Origin: Pseudomonadales bacterium
Lineage (GTDB): Bacteria > Pseudomonadota > Gammaproteobacteria > Pseudomonadales > Azotimanducaceae
Assembly: GCA_012103505.1 (NCBI GenBank)
Contig: WLWP01000001.1
Location: 1,860,001-1,924,000, forward strand
Length of the DNA stretch: 64,000 nt
Direction: 5' to 3'
In this document: positions 8,303-17,879 of the stretch, in pieces
Numbering within the stretch: the first letter of the stretch is position 1
Layout: each line of letters opens with the position of its first letter
Made by a program: the position numbers and the translations under genes
The notes under the pieces: generated by a model
What the model was told of the DNA's origin: nothing
Database searches by the model: none
Seen by the model: only the letters and a program-made list of their open reading frames with translations

Positions 8303-9598
8303 ATGCGCAGACGAGCCTTTATATCCCACTCGCTAGTGGGTTCCCTTACTATCCCGAGCTTTGCCCGGGCACTTGGCCCCAACGACACACTCAATCTTGG
8401 CGTGATTGGCTGCCGGAGCATGGGCATGTCCGATCTTCGGTCCATGCTAAAGACTCCTGGCACACGTTGTGTGGCGCTGAGCGATATCGATCAGAATGTA
8501 TTGCAGACGAGAGCCGCAGACGTCTTTGAGCTTAGTGGCAACACGCCAACACTTTACGGCGACTATCGAAAACTTCTAGACAATCAAGACATTGACGCTG
8601 TGATTATCGGCACACCCGATCATTGGCACTGTCTGCAGATGGTCGACGCGGTCGACTCAGGCAAACACGTCTATGTGGAAAAACCCTTGGCAAACTCCAT
8701 CGACGAATGTGCGCGCATGATCCGCGCACAGGAAAGAACTGGCCGCCAGGTTCAAGTTGGGCAGTGGCAGCGCTCCGGAAAACACTGGTCTGAGGCCATC
8801 GACTTCGTCCAATCCGGCAAGCTTGGAGAAATAAGGACCGTCAAAACCTGGGCGTATATGAATTGGCTAAAGATGGACAAAGCCGCTGATAGCCCGGTAC
8901 CAGAGGGCGTGAATTACGACATGTGGCTAGGCCCTGCCCCAGTGCACGCCTTCAATCCCAACAGATTCCACTTTCACTTTCGTTGGTTCTGGGACTACAC
9001 CGGTGGGCTCATGACAGATTGGGGTGTGCATCTCATCGATATCGCTCTCTGGGGCATGAACGCAACGGGACCCAATCGAGTGATGTCCAGCGGTGGCCCA
9101 TTCGCATACCCAGACGGCGGCATGGAGACGCCAGATACCCAGCAGGCAATTTATGAATTCGACAACTTCACAATGGTTTGGGAACACGCCGTTGGCATTT
9201 CTCAAGGGCCATTTCAGCGCGCGCACGGGGTCGCCTTTATCGGCAACAACGGCACACTCGTGATCGATCGACAAAAGTGGCAGATCTTCCCCGAGACTGA
9301 ATTGAACAGCTTGGACTTCAAGATGCCCGCCCAAGCAACAAGAACCGCGACACCAAGTGAGCGGGGCTTAGATCAACACACGGCCAACTTTGTCGCCGCA
9401 ATCCGCGATGGCGAGGCTCTGAATTGTGATATTCGAACCGGCAGCCTCGCCGCAGTCAACGCACATCTTGGCAACATAGCGCTGCGGACTGGAGACACCT
9501 TATCTTGGGATCGAGATAAACAAGTCTTTGCCAACAATCGAGCAGCCAATAAGCTGCTCGTGCCTAACTACCGCCCACCTTGGCGGCTACCCGCTTAA
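8303..9598 (+). CDS. Gfo/Idh/MocA family oxidoreductase, Tat-exported
   Basis: 431 residues. MRRRAFISHS followed by a hydrophobic run and FARA is a twin-arginine signal, so the folded, cofactor-loaded enzyme is probably exported. The Rossmann motif LGVIGCRSMG (about 32-41) and the family EKP motif (126-128, VEKPLANS) are present, and DWGVHLIDIALWG fits the substrate-binding domain with its conserved acidic/His pair. Members oxidise or rearrange sugars, inositols or similar polyols using tightly bound NAD(P). A periplasmic location for this family is known in several phyla, but the substrate is not predictable. It is divergent from the MFS gene. Confidence 0.88.
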   Translation: MRRRAFISHSLVGSLTIPSFARALGPNDTLNLGVIGCRSMGMSDLRSMLKTPGTRCVALSDIDQNVLQTRAADVFELSGNTPTLYGDYRKLLDNQDIDAVIIGTPDHWHCLQMVDAVDSGKHVYVEKPLANSIDECARMIRAQERTGRQVQVGQWQRSGKHWSEAIDFVQSGKLGEIRTVKTWAYMNWLKMDKAADSPVPEGVNYDMWLGPAPVHAFNPNRFHFHFRWFWDYTGGLMTDWGVHLIDIALWGMNATGPNRVMSSGGPFAYPDGGMETPDTQQAIYEFDNFTMVWEHAVGISQGPFQRAHGVAFIGNNGTLVIDRQKWQIFPETELNSLDFKMPAQATRTATPSERGLDQHTANFVAAIRDGEALNCDIRTGSLAAVNAHLGNIALRTGDTLSWDRDKQVFANNRAANKLLVPNYRPPWRLPA

Positions 9599-9610
9599 GC
9601 AAAGCAGCTG

Positions 9611-10648
9611 TTAACCGCCTCCAGCTCCTGCAACCGAGTCCTGCTCGAGCAGGCGCGCACCGCGCATGATATTGCCCAGCGCATAGTTTCCTTCGTGGCA
9701 AGCGTACTCGTAGACCCGCTGATCACTGCGACGCCATACGTATTCACCGGTCCAAGGTGTGACCCACTGAGTATCGTCCGTCACAGTAAAGCGATACAGG
9801 ATGTCTCCGTTTTCCTGCAGGGTGAAACGTTCGACCACATGCGTCGTTTCACCACCACTGACGAAGCCTGCGGTTTTGCTACTGAAGTTTTGACTATCGA
9901 CGACCAAGGTATCACCTTCCCACCATCCGACAGAGTCACCCATCCACTTACGCTGATCCTTTGCTGGATGCGTCGCATTCATGCGTACGACGCGAGCATC
10001 GTGAATCATCTCAACCAAGATCATGACGTGATCATCGGTCTGAACGATGCGCTTAAAGTTGTTATACAGACTGGGAAACGACGGTACAGCACCACTAAAA
10101 CTCATCAGGCAGCGCTCCGCGGAATTGCGTTGCTCCATATTGTCATAGGGTCCGGGACCATCACCCCACCATGCGACACCTTCGTTCTTGCGCCCAAACC
10201 CCGCGAACAATTTGGCTCGCGCCGCCTGCGCTGCGGGTGTCATTTTTGGAAATTGACCATTCTCCGGTTCAACAATGATCGAAGTCCTAAACTTACCATC
10301 GACGGACATTGCTTCAGTGCCCCGATCGATCCAGAAAGTGTTATAGCCGCCGACGTTGCCTGCGGCACCTGGCGAGCCATCCCCACCAGCGGGCGGTGCA
10401 GTTCGATTCGGATCACTCTTCGAGTTCCGCTCTGCCGTCAGCTTAGCCTCGGTTTCAGAAAGCGCTTGCGCCTCCTCCGGAGTCAGATAGAGGTTGGTGC
10501 CATATTCTTGTGGCCGAGTTAAAGGTGTTAATGTGGCACTGTCGTAAGTGCCTGAAAAATCAGGTTTTCCATCTGCTGTGCGAGGAATGTCGGCGCTTAC
10601 CGTTGCACTCCAAACAAACCCTACTAGCAACCCAATTGCGATCCGCAT
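9611..10648 (-). CDS. Secreted protein of the DGKPDFSGTY-type family, function unknown
   Basis: 345 residues with a Sec signal peptide (MRIAIGLLVGFVWSATVSA, cleavage after SA). The mature start IPRTADGKPDFSGTY matches a widespread family of secreted proteins in Acidobacteria and Gammaproteobacteria that open with a DGKPDLSGxW-like phrase and have no established function. The body is rich in Trp and contains WWGDGPGPYDN and SVGWWEGDTLVVDSQNF, two blocks characteristic of this family. ATG 10648 is chosen because GGGGAAGG precedes it directly; the longer frame to 10687 would spoil the signal peptide. It converges tail to tail with the oxidoreductase before it. Confidence 0.75.
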   Translation of the reverse strand: MRIAIGLLVGFVWSATVSADIPRTADGKPDFSGTYDSATLTPLTRPQEYGTNLYLTPEEAQALSETEAKLTAERNSKSDPNRTAPPAGGDGSPGAAGNVGGYNTFWIDRGTEAMSVDGKFRTSIIVEPENGQFPKMTPAAQAARAKLFAGFGRKNEGVAWWGDGPGPYDNMEQRNSAERCLMSFSGAVPSFPSLYNNFKRIVQTDDHVMILVEMIHDARVVRMNATHPAKDQRKWMGDSVGWWEGDTLVVDSQNFSSKTAGFVSGGETTHVVERFTLQENGDILYRFTVTDDTQWVTPWTGEYVWRRSDQRVYEYACHEGNYALGNIMRGARLLEQDSVAGAGGG

Positions 10649-10746
10649 AGCCTTCCCCTGAATACTCGATTCGCCCAAATCTAACATGGTGGCGAATTGC
10701 GATCGAGTCCCACGCCCGTTAGTGCTATTTTAGTAGCACTCGACTC

Positions 10747-11682
10747 ATGAGAATTACGATGGCTTGGCGATGGACCCTCGGCTTGGCAACATTGATCGCG
10801 ACAAGTTGGCTTGCGCTCTCTTGGTACGTGGCCGATCAGTTCCTGTCTATTGGCTTGAAGCCTTACAGTGAGACCGAAGAAGTTGAGGTTCTGCAAGCCG
10901 CGAACCTCACACGCATCCCACGAGAAGCCATCACGTTTCAAAATGGGACAGTCTTGCTTGCAGGGTCATTTTTCGAACATCCAAACCCGAACAACTGTGC
11001 AGTCATCCTACTCCCCGGCATCGGCGGTAATCGGACGCAAGTTCTACCCGCACTATCAATTTTCTACTCTCAGGGGTGCCACGTACTTGCATATGATCCC
11101 CGTGGCACCGGTGCCTCGAGTCCCGTCCTTCGAACCTTTGGCGACTTCGAGCGTGACGACAACGTACAAGCGATTGAGTGGCTTGCACAACGCACTAACC
11201 TATCTCTAGATCGCATCGGAATTTGGGGTCCATCTTTTGGTGCTGCTGTTGCGCTACTAACCTTAGAGCGATTACCTAGCATTGGTTTCGTCATAGCAGA
11301 CTCGACATTCTCGGATTTCGAAACGGTCGCACGCGAAACGATCACTCAACTCTCGCACCCACTTTTGTCAGACTTAATCGCGCCATTAGTGTTGCAGATT
11401 TTAGAAATCTGGACCGGTATGAACACAGCTAGTATCCAGCCGCAGCTTTCCATCCAGCGGGCAACGTCACCCGTTCTTCTTATCCATGCCAAGGCAGATC
11501 CGGCCATGGATCTCGCACATTCGATGCGAGTTTTCGAAAACAGAACGTCACCAGACACTTTGCTCGAAATCACAGACTGGGGAGCCGGGCATGCTGACTC
11601 TGCCGTAGTGGACCCCGAAGCTTATGCCGCTTTAATCAAATCGTTCTTCGCAAAGTACGAACTAGCACATGAATCGGCATGA
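10747..11682 (+). CDS. Membrane-anchored alpha/beta hydrolase
   Basis: 311 residues. One N-terminal hydrophobic segment (roughly 6-28) acts as an uncleaved anchor or signal. The hydrolase core shows the oxyanion region LLPGIGGN, the DPRGTGASS turn, the nucleophile elbow IWGPSFGAA, the acid in HAKADPAMD and the His in WGAGHADSA. The elbow GPSFG replaces the usual GxSxG glycine with Pro-Ser-Phe, as in several BAAT/S9-like hydrolases. It probably acts on esters or peptides at the membrane face. ATG 10747 or the ATG four codons later are both possible starts. Convergent with the two-TM protein downstream. Confidence 0.82.
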   Translation: MRITMAWRWTLGLATLIATSWLALSWYVADQFLSIGLKPYSETEEVEVLQAANLTRIPREAITFQNGTVLLAGSFFEHPNPNNCAVILLPGIGGNRTQVLPALSIFYSQGCHVLAYDPRGTGASSPVLRTFGDFERDDNVQAIEWLAQRTNLSLDRIGIWGPSFGAAVALLTLERLPSIGFVIADSTFSDFETVARETITQLSHPLLSDLIAPLVLQILEIWTGMNTASIQPQLSIQRATSPVLLIHAKADPAMDLAHSMRVFENRTSPDTLLEITDWGAGHADSAVVDPEAYAALIKSFFAKYELAHESA

Positions 11683-11686
11683 GGAG

Positions 11687-12181
11687 TTAATCCGCGTCAC
11701 CTTTTCGAGCTTGGAACGCGGCGTACGCTTCTTTGCCCTCGGCTTGCCAGAACTCCGCTAGAAGATCGGCATCCTGGTCCGCGATTCTGTCTTTGGTTTG
11801 CCAAAATTCCGAAACCAGATCGGCATCTTCCCCCGGCTCGTCTGTAATCTCGCTGCTGGTTACGCCCGTCTTTTTGTTGTCATCTTCTTGTTCTTGCTTC
11901 TTCTTGCTCTTTTCGCTCTTCTTGCTCTTACCGCCGGATTGGCTACTGCCACCGCCAAAGCCAAACACGATCTTCGCCAAGATGAACAACCCGACAGCTT
12001 GCCAGAACGAAATCGTCGACACATCAAACAATGGGACAAGCGTTGAGTTCCACAAAAACTGGATCAAAAACCCAAACAGCAAGCCAAAGACCGTTACCCC
12101 AGCCAGGACAATTACAGTCCAAAAAACAACTTTTTGCGCCATTCGCATCTTCGGGTCTTCCGAATACTCAATTGATGTCAT
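11687..12181 (-). CDS. Two-TM membrane protein paired with an ECF sigma factor
   Basis: 164 residues: two membrane helices (about 17-45 and 56-75), a glycine/serine/lysine-rich linker, then an acidic tail. The segment FLWNSTLVPLF..ISFWQAVGL.ILAKIVFG matches a recurring small membrane-protein family found next to ECF sigma factors, whose role is unproven; an anti-sigma or sensor role is inference. The tail holds a duplicated motif, DADLVSEFWQ (119-128) and DADLLAEFWQ (137-146), an exact 18-residue period. It starts 12 bases after the sigma gene, so the two form an operon. Confidence 0.72.
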   Translation of the reverse strand: MTSIEYSEDPKMRMAQKVVFWTVIVLAGVTVFGLLFGFLIQFLWNSTLVPLFDVSTISFWQAVGLFILAKIVFGFGGGSSQSGGKSKKSEKSKKKQEQEDDNKKTGVTSSEITDEPGEDADLVSEFWQTKDRIADQDADLLAEFWQAEGKEAYAAFQARKGDAD

Positions 12182-12193
12182 CTTCTTTCTCCT

Positions 12194-12715
12194 CTAGACA
12201 CCGACAAAGTGCCTTTTCAATTTCTTCATCGCACGCGACTTATGCGACAACAAAGTGTTCTGCGCTATGCCCCACGATTGGGACAAGTCTTTAAAGGAAC
12301 GACCTTCAAACTCGTGACTAATCACCACATTTCTTTCGATCTCACTCAGCTTTTCTAAAGCCTCAAACAACTGCTCGCGTTTCTCCTGCGATCTGAGCGC
12401 ATCTAACGGATTCGGGCTCAAGCTCTGCAAAATCTCGCTCAGCTTCACCGAGTTTTCGTCTTCCGCATCATCAATAGACAGGTTCGGCTTTCGCGTTCTC
12501 GCCCGGTCGATGACACGGTTCTTGAGGGCTCGATAGACATACGCGGTCAAATACTCAGCCGATAACCGGTCGGACCGCTCCAGAATGCTGATGAGGACGT
12601 CATGAACGACATCTTCGGCATCAACCCTTTCCGGACCACCAAGTAGAGAGCCGACGTACGAAACGAGCTTGTTGCGTTCCTCGCGAATAAATACCCAAAC
12701 ATCGCGTTCCTTCAT
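12194..12715 (-). CDS. ECF-type RNA polymerase sigma factor
   Basis: 173 residues. Region 2 is seen in DAEDVVHDVLISILER and the following helix with VYRALKNRVIDRAR; region 4 is seen in LSEIERNVVISHEFEGRSF and the helix-turn-helix SWGIAQNTLLSHKSRAMKKL. It directs core polymerase to stress or envelope promoters. The gene downstream encodes a two-TM membrane protein likely to control it. The upstream gap 12716-12832 contains TGAAAC on the minus strand, resembling an ECF -35, but no matching -10 was convincing, so autoregulation is only suggested. Confidence 0.93.
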   Translation of the reverse strand: MKERDVWVFIREERNKLVSYVGSLLGGPERVDAEDVVHDVLISILERSDRLSAEYLTAYVYRALKNRVIDRARTRKPNLSIDDAEDENSVKLSEILQSLSPNPLDALRSQEKREQLFEALEKLSEIERNVVISHEFEGRSFKDLSQSWGIAQNTLLSHKSRAMKKLKRHFVGV

Positions 12716-12832
12716 ACTGTCCTCATGTACTTAGAACGAAGGGCAGTGAGAAATATTGCAGAAACTTTGGATTTATTTTTCCTCGTTTCAGCTCAACTCG
12801 TCTGGCTGCTGCTTGAGGGTTAAGCGCTGTGT

Positions 12833-13234
12833 TCAATGAGGGGTGAGGAGAACACCAGGTATATGCGCGTACCCTTCCGGGAGCTGGTCACTAATGTCCA
12901 TCCGTTGAACTTTGCCATCGACGAATCGATATGTGTGGAATACCACGCTATCTGACAACTGTTCACCTTCCATATCCTTAATCAGCTGTCGAACTTCAAG
13001 GCAAATGACGTCAGCCGCCATTCGATAACTCAATGGCGTTACCTGTGAACTGATCACTTGAAATTGCTGCGTCCAATACGAGCGGATCGCCTCATGCCCA
13101 ACCTCCCTGCCGCCGGTCATGCCGTTCGGCCAATCCGCATCCGATTGAAAGAAAGTCAGTATCCGATCGATTCTTCGTTGATTGAAGCTGGGGTAAAGCT
13201 GATCGACTAGAAGCGTGAGCACGCCGTCAGCCAT
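12833..13234 (-). CDS. NTF2/SnoaL-fold protein
   Basis: 133 residues from the ATG at 13234 ([21 protein letters not shown]). The length and the pattern FNQRRIDRILTFFQSDADWPNG then GHEAIRSYWTQQF are typical of SnoaL-like members of the NTF2 superfamily, which include ketosteroid isomerase-like enzymes and small-ligand binding proteins. No catalytic Asp pair is obvious, so the function is unassigned. Its start overlaps the stop of the DUF3500-methyltransferase gene by 8 bases, which marks translational coupling. A longer frame to 13327 was rejected because it lies inside the upstream gene. Confidence 0.75.
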   Translation of the reverse strand: MADGVLTLLVDQLYPSFNQRRIDRILTFFQSDADWPNGMTGGREVGHEAIRSYWTQQFQVISSQVTPLSYRMAADVICLEVRQLIKDMEGEQLSDSVVFHTYRFVDGKVQRMDISDQLPEGYAHIPGVLLTPH

Positions 13235-15107
13235 CCAACTTCTTAGCTCGATAAAAGAATCTGTCCGTATTTCGATAAACCGATTCTTCATACACCATTT
13301 TGCTGTGGTCATCTGCGGGATTGGCAAATAGACCTGATTCCGCCTCCACCCTGAACCCGGCGTCTTTTAACAAACGGCGAACAATACGAGGCTCTATCCG
13401 GTGCAGGTTCTTGTTATCAAACGAGGAGTCTCCAATGTGGTCAGTAAGTCCTAGAATTCCGTTCGGCTTGAGCGAATCACCAATGCTCTTGAGGAAAGCA
13501 ACCGCCTTCACCTCACCATCCTGGTAATAAAAGTCATGCAAAAGGTTGCCAAGCCAAACAACGTCGATTTCGGAATCCAAACCTAGATCCTCGTACTCCG
13601 CTACATGCATCTCGACATTCGGCAGTCGACCATCCGCCAAGCGCTCGTTCATGGTCCGCTCGTAGTAACCATCCGCGAACTTTTTCAGCACCCGATCTGT
13701 ATTGTGGCTGTAGACCTTGCCGGTTGGTCCTACGGCAGCAGCAAGCATTTCCGTGGTGTAGCCTGCATAGGCGCCCACATCCAACACTGTCATTCCCTCT
13801 TGCACCGTCAAGAACTGAAAGGTCTCAAACGGTCGGCGGCCTTCATCCCGCGGTTGATCGAAGCGATGTCGATCCGGTTGTTTCTGTTGTGCTTCGATCC
13901 GAGCCCGCATGACTTCTGCAGCATCTGTGGGTGGATGACTGGCAGCGATGTGTTGTCGCAACAGATCCTTGCCGTAATCATTGCCATTGGGGGTACGTAT
14001 CGTCACGTGGACATGTTTGCGTTGCGGCAAACTACTTTCGGTCAAATGACTGAGTCCAACAGGTTGTTGATGATCGAATTCAACAACGATAACCGGACTC
14101 GTGATCCTATAGTAGTAAGCGCCATCATCACGAGTCGAACCCACCCAAGCAAAGTAAGTTTCATCCAAGTGTTGGACGACTTCTGTCATCTTCACTCGCG
14201 CATGTCCTGCCGTTAAATTACCTACATAGAGTCCTACTAAGCTTAAGAATTGTCGTTCTTGTTCGAGCGTGAAGTCGCCAACTCGAACACCTTCAAGTGG
14301 CACTACGGCGTTGTCTGAATAAAACTCACCATAGTTGTTATTGCCTGGCTTGTCGGCTGTCAGTAGCGCATCGGCTTGTTGTGCATCAGACAGCGCCAAC
14401 ATCATCGCTAATCCCTGATCTTGTTCTTCTTGTAGGACCGCAACACCAGCATGTTTGCCACTCTCTGCGATGACAGGTTCGGCCCCAAGGAAAGTCGGCG
14501 ACATGACCACCTGATCACCGAGCACAAAATAGTTGATCACAAGATGATGCCCATCAACTTGCCAGCCCCAGGGCTCGACTGGATCAGGCTGCCCCATCAC
14601 CGTGAACCAAAAGCGTTCTTCGTCATACCATTCGAACTCACCACCTCTGAGCTCGCCGAGTGTGGTATCCAAACGCATGATGTCTCGCGCTTGCAGATAG
14701 CCTCGCTCACTCAGGCTCGCCTCGAGGAGTCCGTAAGCCGCATTCTTCTGCGCTTCAGTCATATCTAAAAGACCAGGACCCTGCCGCGCGTAGATGTGAA
14801 TGTTTGACCACCTCTGCCACTCGTCCGAGTCGATATCGAAACTAGCAGCCGCTCTTTGTTGGGCGTCGAGTGTGTCGAGAAACGTCCGCACCGCCTCGAG
14901 TACAGGTGTGGTCTCAACGCCCGTCTCGCGTATCGGGAAGAGCCCTGTTCTTATCTCGCCCGTAGCTGACAAGCCAACAAATGGTTCGCTCAATCCATAT
15001 TGATCAATCGCAAAACTGATCACCCGGTCACGATAAGCATAGGCCAACAGTACAAGCACACCGATGACAGCGATCACGATTAGTAGCCACTTTAATAACT
15101 TGTTCAT
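13227..15107 (-). CDS. DUF3500 domain fused to a SAM-dependent methyltransferase, membrane anchored
   Basis: 626 residues. A single N-terminal membrane helix (about 5-24) leads into a DUF3500 region (about 50-385) with [18 protein letters not shown] and [16 protein letters not shown], both hallmark blocks. After a Gln/Arg-rich linker (about 400-425) comes a class I methyltransferase with SAM motif [13 protein letters not shown] (441-452), similar to predicted methyltransferases that follow signal peptides. DUF3500 proteins are secreted and uncharacterised; joining one to a methyltransferase is unusual. The frame is continuous with no sign of a sequencing fusion. It overlaps YgiQ by ATGA upstream and the SnoaL gene downstream, so three genes form one unit. 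Confidence 0.82.
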   Translation of the reverse strand: MNKLLKWLLIVIAVIGVLVLLAYAYRDRVISFAIDQYGLSEPFVGLSATGEIRTGLFPIRETGVETTPVLEAVRTFLDTLDAQQRAAASFDIDSDEWQRWSNIHIYARQGPGLLDMTEAQKNAAYGLLEASLSERGYLQARDIMRLDTTLGELRGGEFEWYDEERFWFTVMGQPDPVEPWGWQVDGHHLVINYFVLGDQVVMSPTFLGAEPVIAESGKHAGVAVLQEEQDQGLAMMLALSDAQQADALLTADKPGNNNYGEFYSDNAVVPLEGVRVGDFTLEQERQFLSLVGLYVGNLTAGHARVKMTEVVQHLDETYFAWVGSTRDDGAYYYRITSPVIVVEFDHQQPVGLSHLTESSLPQRKHVHVTIRTPNGNDYGKDLLRQHIAASHPPTDAAEVMRARIEAQQKQPDRHRFDQPRDEGRRPFETFQFLTVQEGMTVLDVGAYAGYTTEMLAAAVGPTGKVYSHNTDRVLKKFADGYYERTMNERLADGRLPNVEMHVAEYEDLGLDSEIDVVWLGNLLHDFYYQDGEVKAVAFLKSIGDSLKPNGILGLTDHIGDSSFDNKNLHRIEPRIVRRLLKDAGFRVEAESGLFANPADDHSKMVYEESVYRNTDRFFYRAKKLDG

Positions 15108-17344
15108 TTGGATCGACCATGAGGTTTTCTACCGCCCGCTTTTCGAGGTGTCCGCGTCTTGACGCGTTCACGCACGTGTTGGGTTTTGAACGTCCGATAG
15201 TTTGTTTCGCCGCCCGTTCCTTTTGGCTGATAAGTTGGGATTAGATGTTGTTTGCTATTCCCTATCAGATCCTCGCGCCCCATATCCATTAACGCGTCAC
15301 GCAGTAGCGGCCAGTTGTTGGCATCATGATAGCGCAGAAAGGCCTTGTGCAATCGTCGCTGTCGAGCACCTTTCGGTACATAAACAGTTTCACTATTGCG
15401 CGTCACTTTCCGCAGAGGATCCACCCCGCCGTGGTACATCGCTGTCGCTGTTGCCATCGGTCCAGGCAAGAAAGCCTGTACTTGATCGGCTCTGAAGCCG
15501 TTCTGTTTCAGCCAAATTGCTAGCTCCAGCATGTCCTCGTCGGTCGTCCCAGGATGCGCCGCAATGAAATACGGTATCAGGTACTGCTCCTTTCCCGCCG
15601 CCTTCGAGTAACGGTCAAACAGCTCCTTAAAACGATAATAGCTATCCATCCCAGGCTTCATCATCTTTGACAAAGGCCCTTCGGACAAAGCCTCCGGAGC
15701 GATTTTGAGATACCCACCTGTGTGGTGCTGGGCGAGTTCCTTCACATACTCTGGATCTTCTATCGCCAGGTCATAGCGTACGCCGGAGGCAATCAACACC
15801 TTTTTGATCCCGGGCAGTTCTCGCGCTTTCCGGTAGAGGTTGATCAGCGGCTTATGATTCGTGTTTAGGTTCGGGCAAATTTTTGGATAGACACAACTCG
15901 GGCGACGACAGGCAGCTTCAATTTTCTGACTCTTACAGCGGAGCCGATACATGTTTGCCGTGGGTCCACCAAGGTCAGAAATCACGCCCGTAAATCCTGG
16001 CACGCGGTCCCGAACCTCCTCCACTTCTTTCAAGATGGAATCTTCTGATCGACTTTGGATGATCCTTCCTTCGTGCTCAGTGATCGAGCAGAAAGTGCAG
16101 CCACCAAAACAACCGCGCTGGATCGCCACAGAAAAGCGAATCATCTCGTACGCCGGTATCTGCGCATCACCATAGATTGGGTGTGGCACCCGCGTATAAG
16201 GCAACTCATAGACCGCATCCAACTCCTCGGTCGAAAGCGGGATCGGCGGCGGGTTTATCCAAACCTCGTTGTCGTGGTGCTTCTGCACGAGCGCGCGCGC
16301 ATTGCCTGGGTTGGACTCTACATGTAAGACACGGTTGGCATGGGCGTAGAGAATCGGGTCATCGCGAACCTGTTCAAAGGACGGCAGTCTTATAACGGAT
16401 GTCGCCCGATCTTTAGCGGGTACATCGCGTACGAAACGAACTGTCTGCCATTCGTCACCTCGGGATTGCGCAGGTTTGGCGGGTGGTTCGTGGCGATCTA
16501 CCGGTGTTTCTTTCTTGTTCTCTGTTTGCATCTGGGCATGCTTCTGGGCTTGGTTGTCGGTTATCCCAGGACCCATGGCGTACGGGTCCTCAGCCGGGTT
16601 CAGGCGACCCGGGCTATCCAAGTGCGAGGAATCTATCTCAATCCAACCTGCTGGCATGGTCTTTATCCGGACTGCGGTGCCTCGCACATCCGTGATCTCT
16701 TTGACCGATTCACCAGCAGCTAAACGATGCGCTATTTCCGCCAATTGTCGCTCAGCATTACCGAACATCAGTAGATCAGCCTTAGCATCGAGTAAGACAC
16801 TACGGCGGACTTTCTCAGACCAATAATCAAAGTGTGCTATGCGGCGCAAACTGGCCTCGATGCCACCAACAATCAGTGGGATTCCGCCATAGGCTTCGCG
16901 AATTCGGTTGCTATAGACGATCACACTGCGATCTGGGCGGGAACCTCCTAGTCCACTAGGAGTATAGGCATCATCTGAACGCACCTTACGTTCAGAGGTA
17001 TAGCGATTCACCATCGAATCCATATTGCCACCAGTTACGCCAAAAAAGAGATTAGGCTCTCCCAAGGCCATGAAGTCTTTGGTGTTGCGCCAATCTGGCT
17101 GGGCAATGATGCCAACCCGAAACCCTTGTGCCTCTAAAAATCGACCTACGATGGCCATACCAAAGCTGGGGTGGTCAACATACGCATCCCCCGTCACGAT
17201 GATGATGTCGCAGCTATCCCAACCAAGTAGGTCCATTTCTTCACGGCTCATTGGCAACACTGGTGCTGGCGTCAGCTTATGGGCCCAAAATTTTCGGTAG
17301 CTGGTGATTGATTTAGCGTAGGGTAGTGCTGCAATTTCGTTCAT
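15104..17344 (-). CDS. ygiQ: YgiQ family radical SAM protein
   Basis: 746 residues, full length for YgiQ. The radical-SAM cluster motif CxxxCxxC is [10 protein letters not shown] within [15 protein letters not shown]. The N-terminal cobalamin-like domain begins with [17 protein letters not shown], the family signature, and the C-terminus is a Lys/Arg-rich tail with [10 protein letters not shown]. YgiQ proteins are widespread in Gammaproteobacteria; the substrate is not established. It is the first gene of a minus-strand unit with the DUF3500-methyltransferase gene and is divergent from the NIPSNAP gene. No anomaly in length or motifs. Confidence 0.95.
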   Translation of the reverse strand: MNEIAALPYAKSITSYRKFWAHKLTPAPVLPMSREEMDLLGWDSCDIIIVTGDAYVDHPSFGMAIVGRFLEAQGFRVGIIAQPDWRNTKDFMALGEPNLFFGVTGGNMDSMVNRYTSERKVRSDDAYTPSGLGGSRPDRSVIVYSNRIREAYGGIPLIVGGIEASLRRIAHFDYWSEKVRRSVLLDAKADLLMFGNAERQLAEIAHRLAAGESVKEITDVRGTAVRIKTMPAGWIEIDSSHLDSPGRLNPAEDPYAMGPGITDNQAQKHAQMQTENKKETPVDRHEPPAKPAQSRGDEWQTVRFVRDVPAKDRATSVIRLPSFEQVRDDPILYAHANRVLHVESNPGNARALVQKHHDNEVWINPPPIPLSTEELDAVYELPYTRVPHPIYGDAQIPAYEMIRFSVAIQRGCFGGCTFCSITEHEGRIIQSRSEDSILKEVEEVRDRVPGFTGVISDLGGPTANMYRLRCKSQKIEAACRRPSCVYPKICPNLNTNHKPLINLYRKARELPGIKKVLIASGVRYDLAIEDPEYVKELAQHHTGGYLKIAPEALSEGPLSKMMKPGMDSYYRFKELFDRYSKAAGKEQYLIPYFIAAHPGTTDEDMLELAIWLKQNGFRADQVQAFLPGPMATATAMYHGGVDPLRKVTRNSETVYVPKGARQRRLHKAFLRYHDANNWPLLRDALMDMGREDLIGNSKQHLIPTYQPKGTGGETNYRTFKTQHVRERVKTRTPRKAGGRKPHGRSK

Positions 17345-17455
17345 GCCTCATTGTACCTGGAAAAGGGGGCGCAACCTGCAAGGGATGGATCGGATGACAG
17401 AGCGCCGATCTCCTCGCTATGATGGTTCCATTACCAACATTCCCTAGGGGGAGAC

Positions 17456-17857
17456 ATGAAACGACTGCTACTAATTGCCGTTGGACTAACTATGCTCGGT
17501 GCCGGTCTAGCGCGTGCAGATCACCACGAAGCCGATGAGCATCCGCTCTATGAACTGCGTACCTACTACACTGAAGAAGGTAAAATCGACGACCTACACG
17601 CCCGTTTCCGTGACCACACAATCGGACTTTTTGCCAAGCACGGGATCAAGAACATCGGCTACTGGTCACCGGCTGAGGATCCAAGCACGTTAATCTATCT
17701 AATAGCACACAAGGACGCCGACGCTGCAAAAGCATCTTGGACAGCTTTTGGGCAAGACCCAGAGTGGCAAAAAGTTGCTAAGTCATCACGAGCCAACGGC
17801 CCTATTTTGACCAAGATCGATAGTGTCTACATGACCAAGACGCCTTACTCGCCGTAA
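17456..17857 (+). CDS. Secreted NIPSNAP-family protein
   Basis: 133 residues with a Sec signal peptide (MKRLLLIAVGLTMLGAGLARA, cut before DHHEADEH). The mature part begins LYELRTYYTEEGKIDDLHARFRDHT, the NIPSNAP fold signature, a ferredoxin-like alpha/beta barrel half. NIPSNAP proteins have no settled enzymatic role; bacterial secreted forms are common in oxidative degraders. A strong GGGGGAG ribosome binding site precedes the ATG. It is followed after 22 bases by a GNAT-like gene and then a dioxygenase, likely one operon. Confidence 0.9.
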   Translation: MKRLLLIAVGLTMLGAGLARADHHEADEHPLYELRTYYTEEGKIDDLHARFRDHTIGLFAKHGIKNIGYWSPAEDPSTLIYLIAHKDADAAKASWTAFGQDPEWQKVAKSSRANGPILTKIDSVYMTKTPYSP

Positions 17858-17879
17858 GCAAAGCCAGCGGGGTGCCGCG

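Noticed and set aside
9695-10522. Long plus-strand frame of 275 codons
   Set aside because: It is antisense to a signal-peptide protein with clear family blocks on the minus strand (9611-10648).
13605-14216. Plus-strand frame of 203 codons
   Set aside because: Antisense to the DUF3500-methyltransferase gene, with no domain and unlikely composition.
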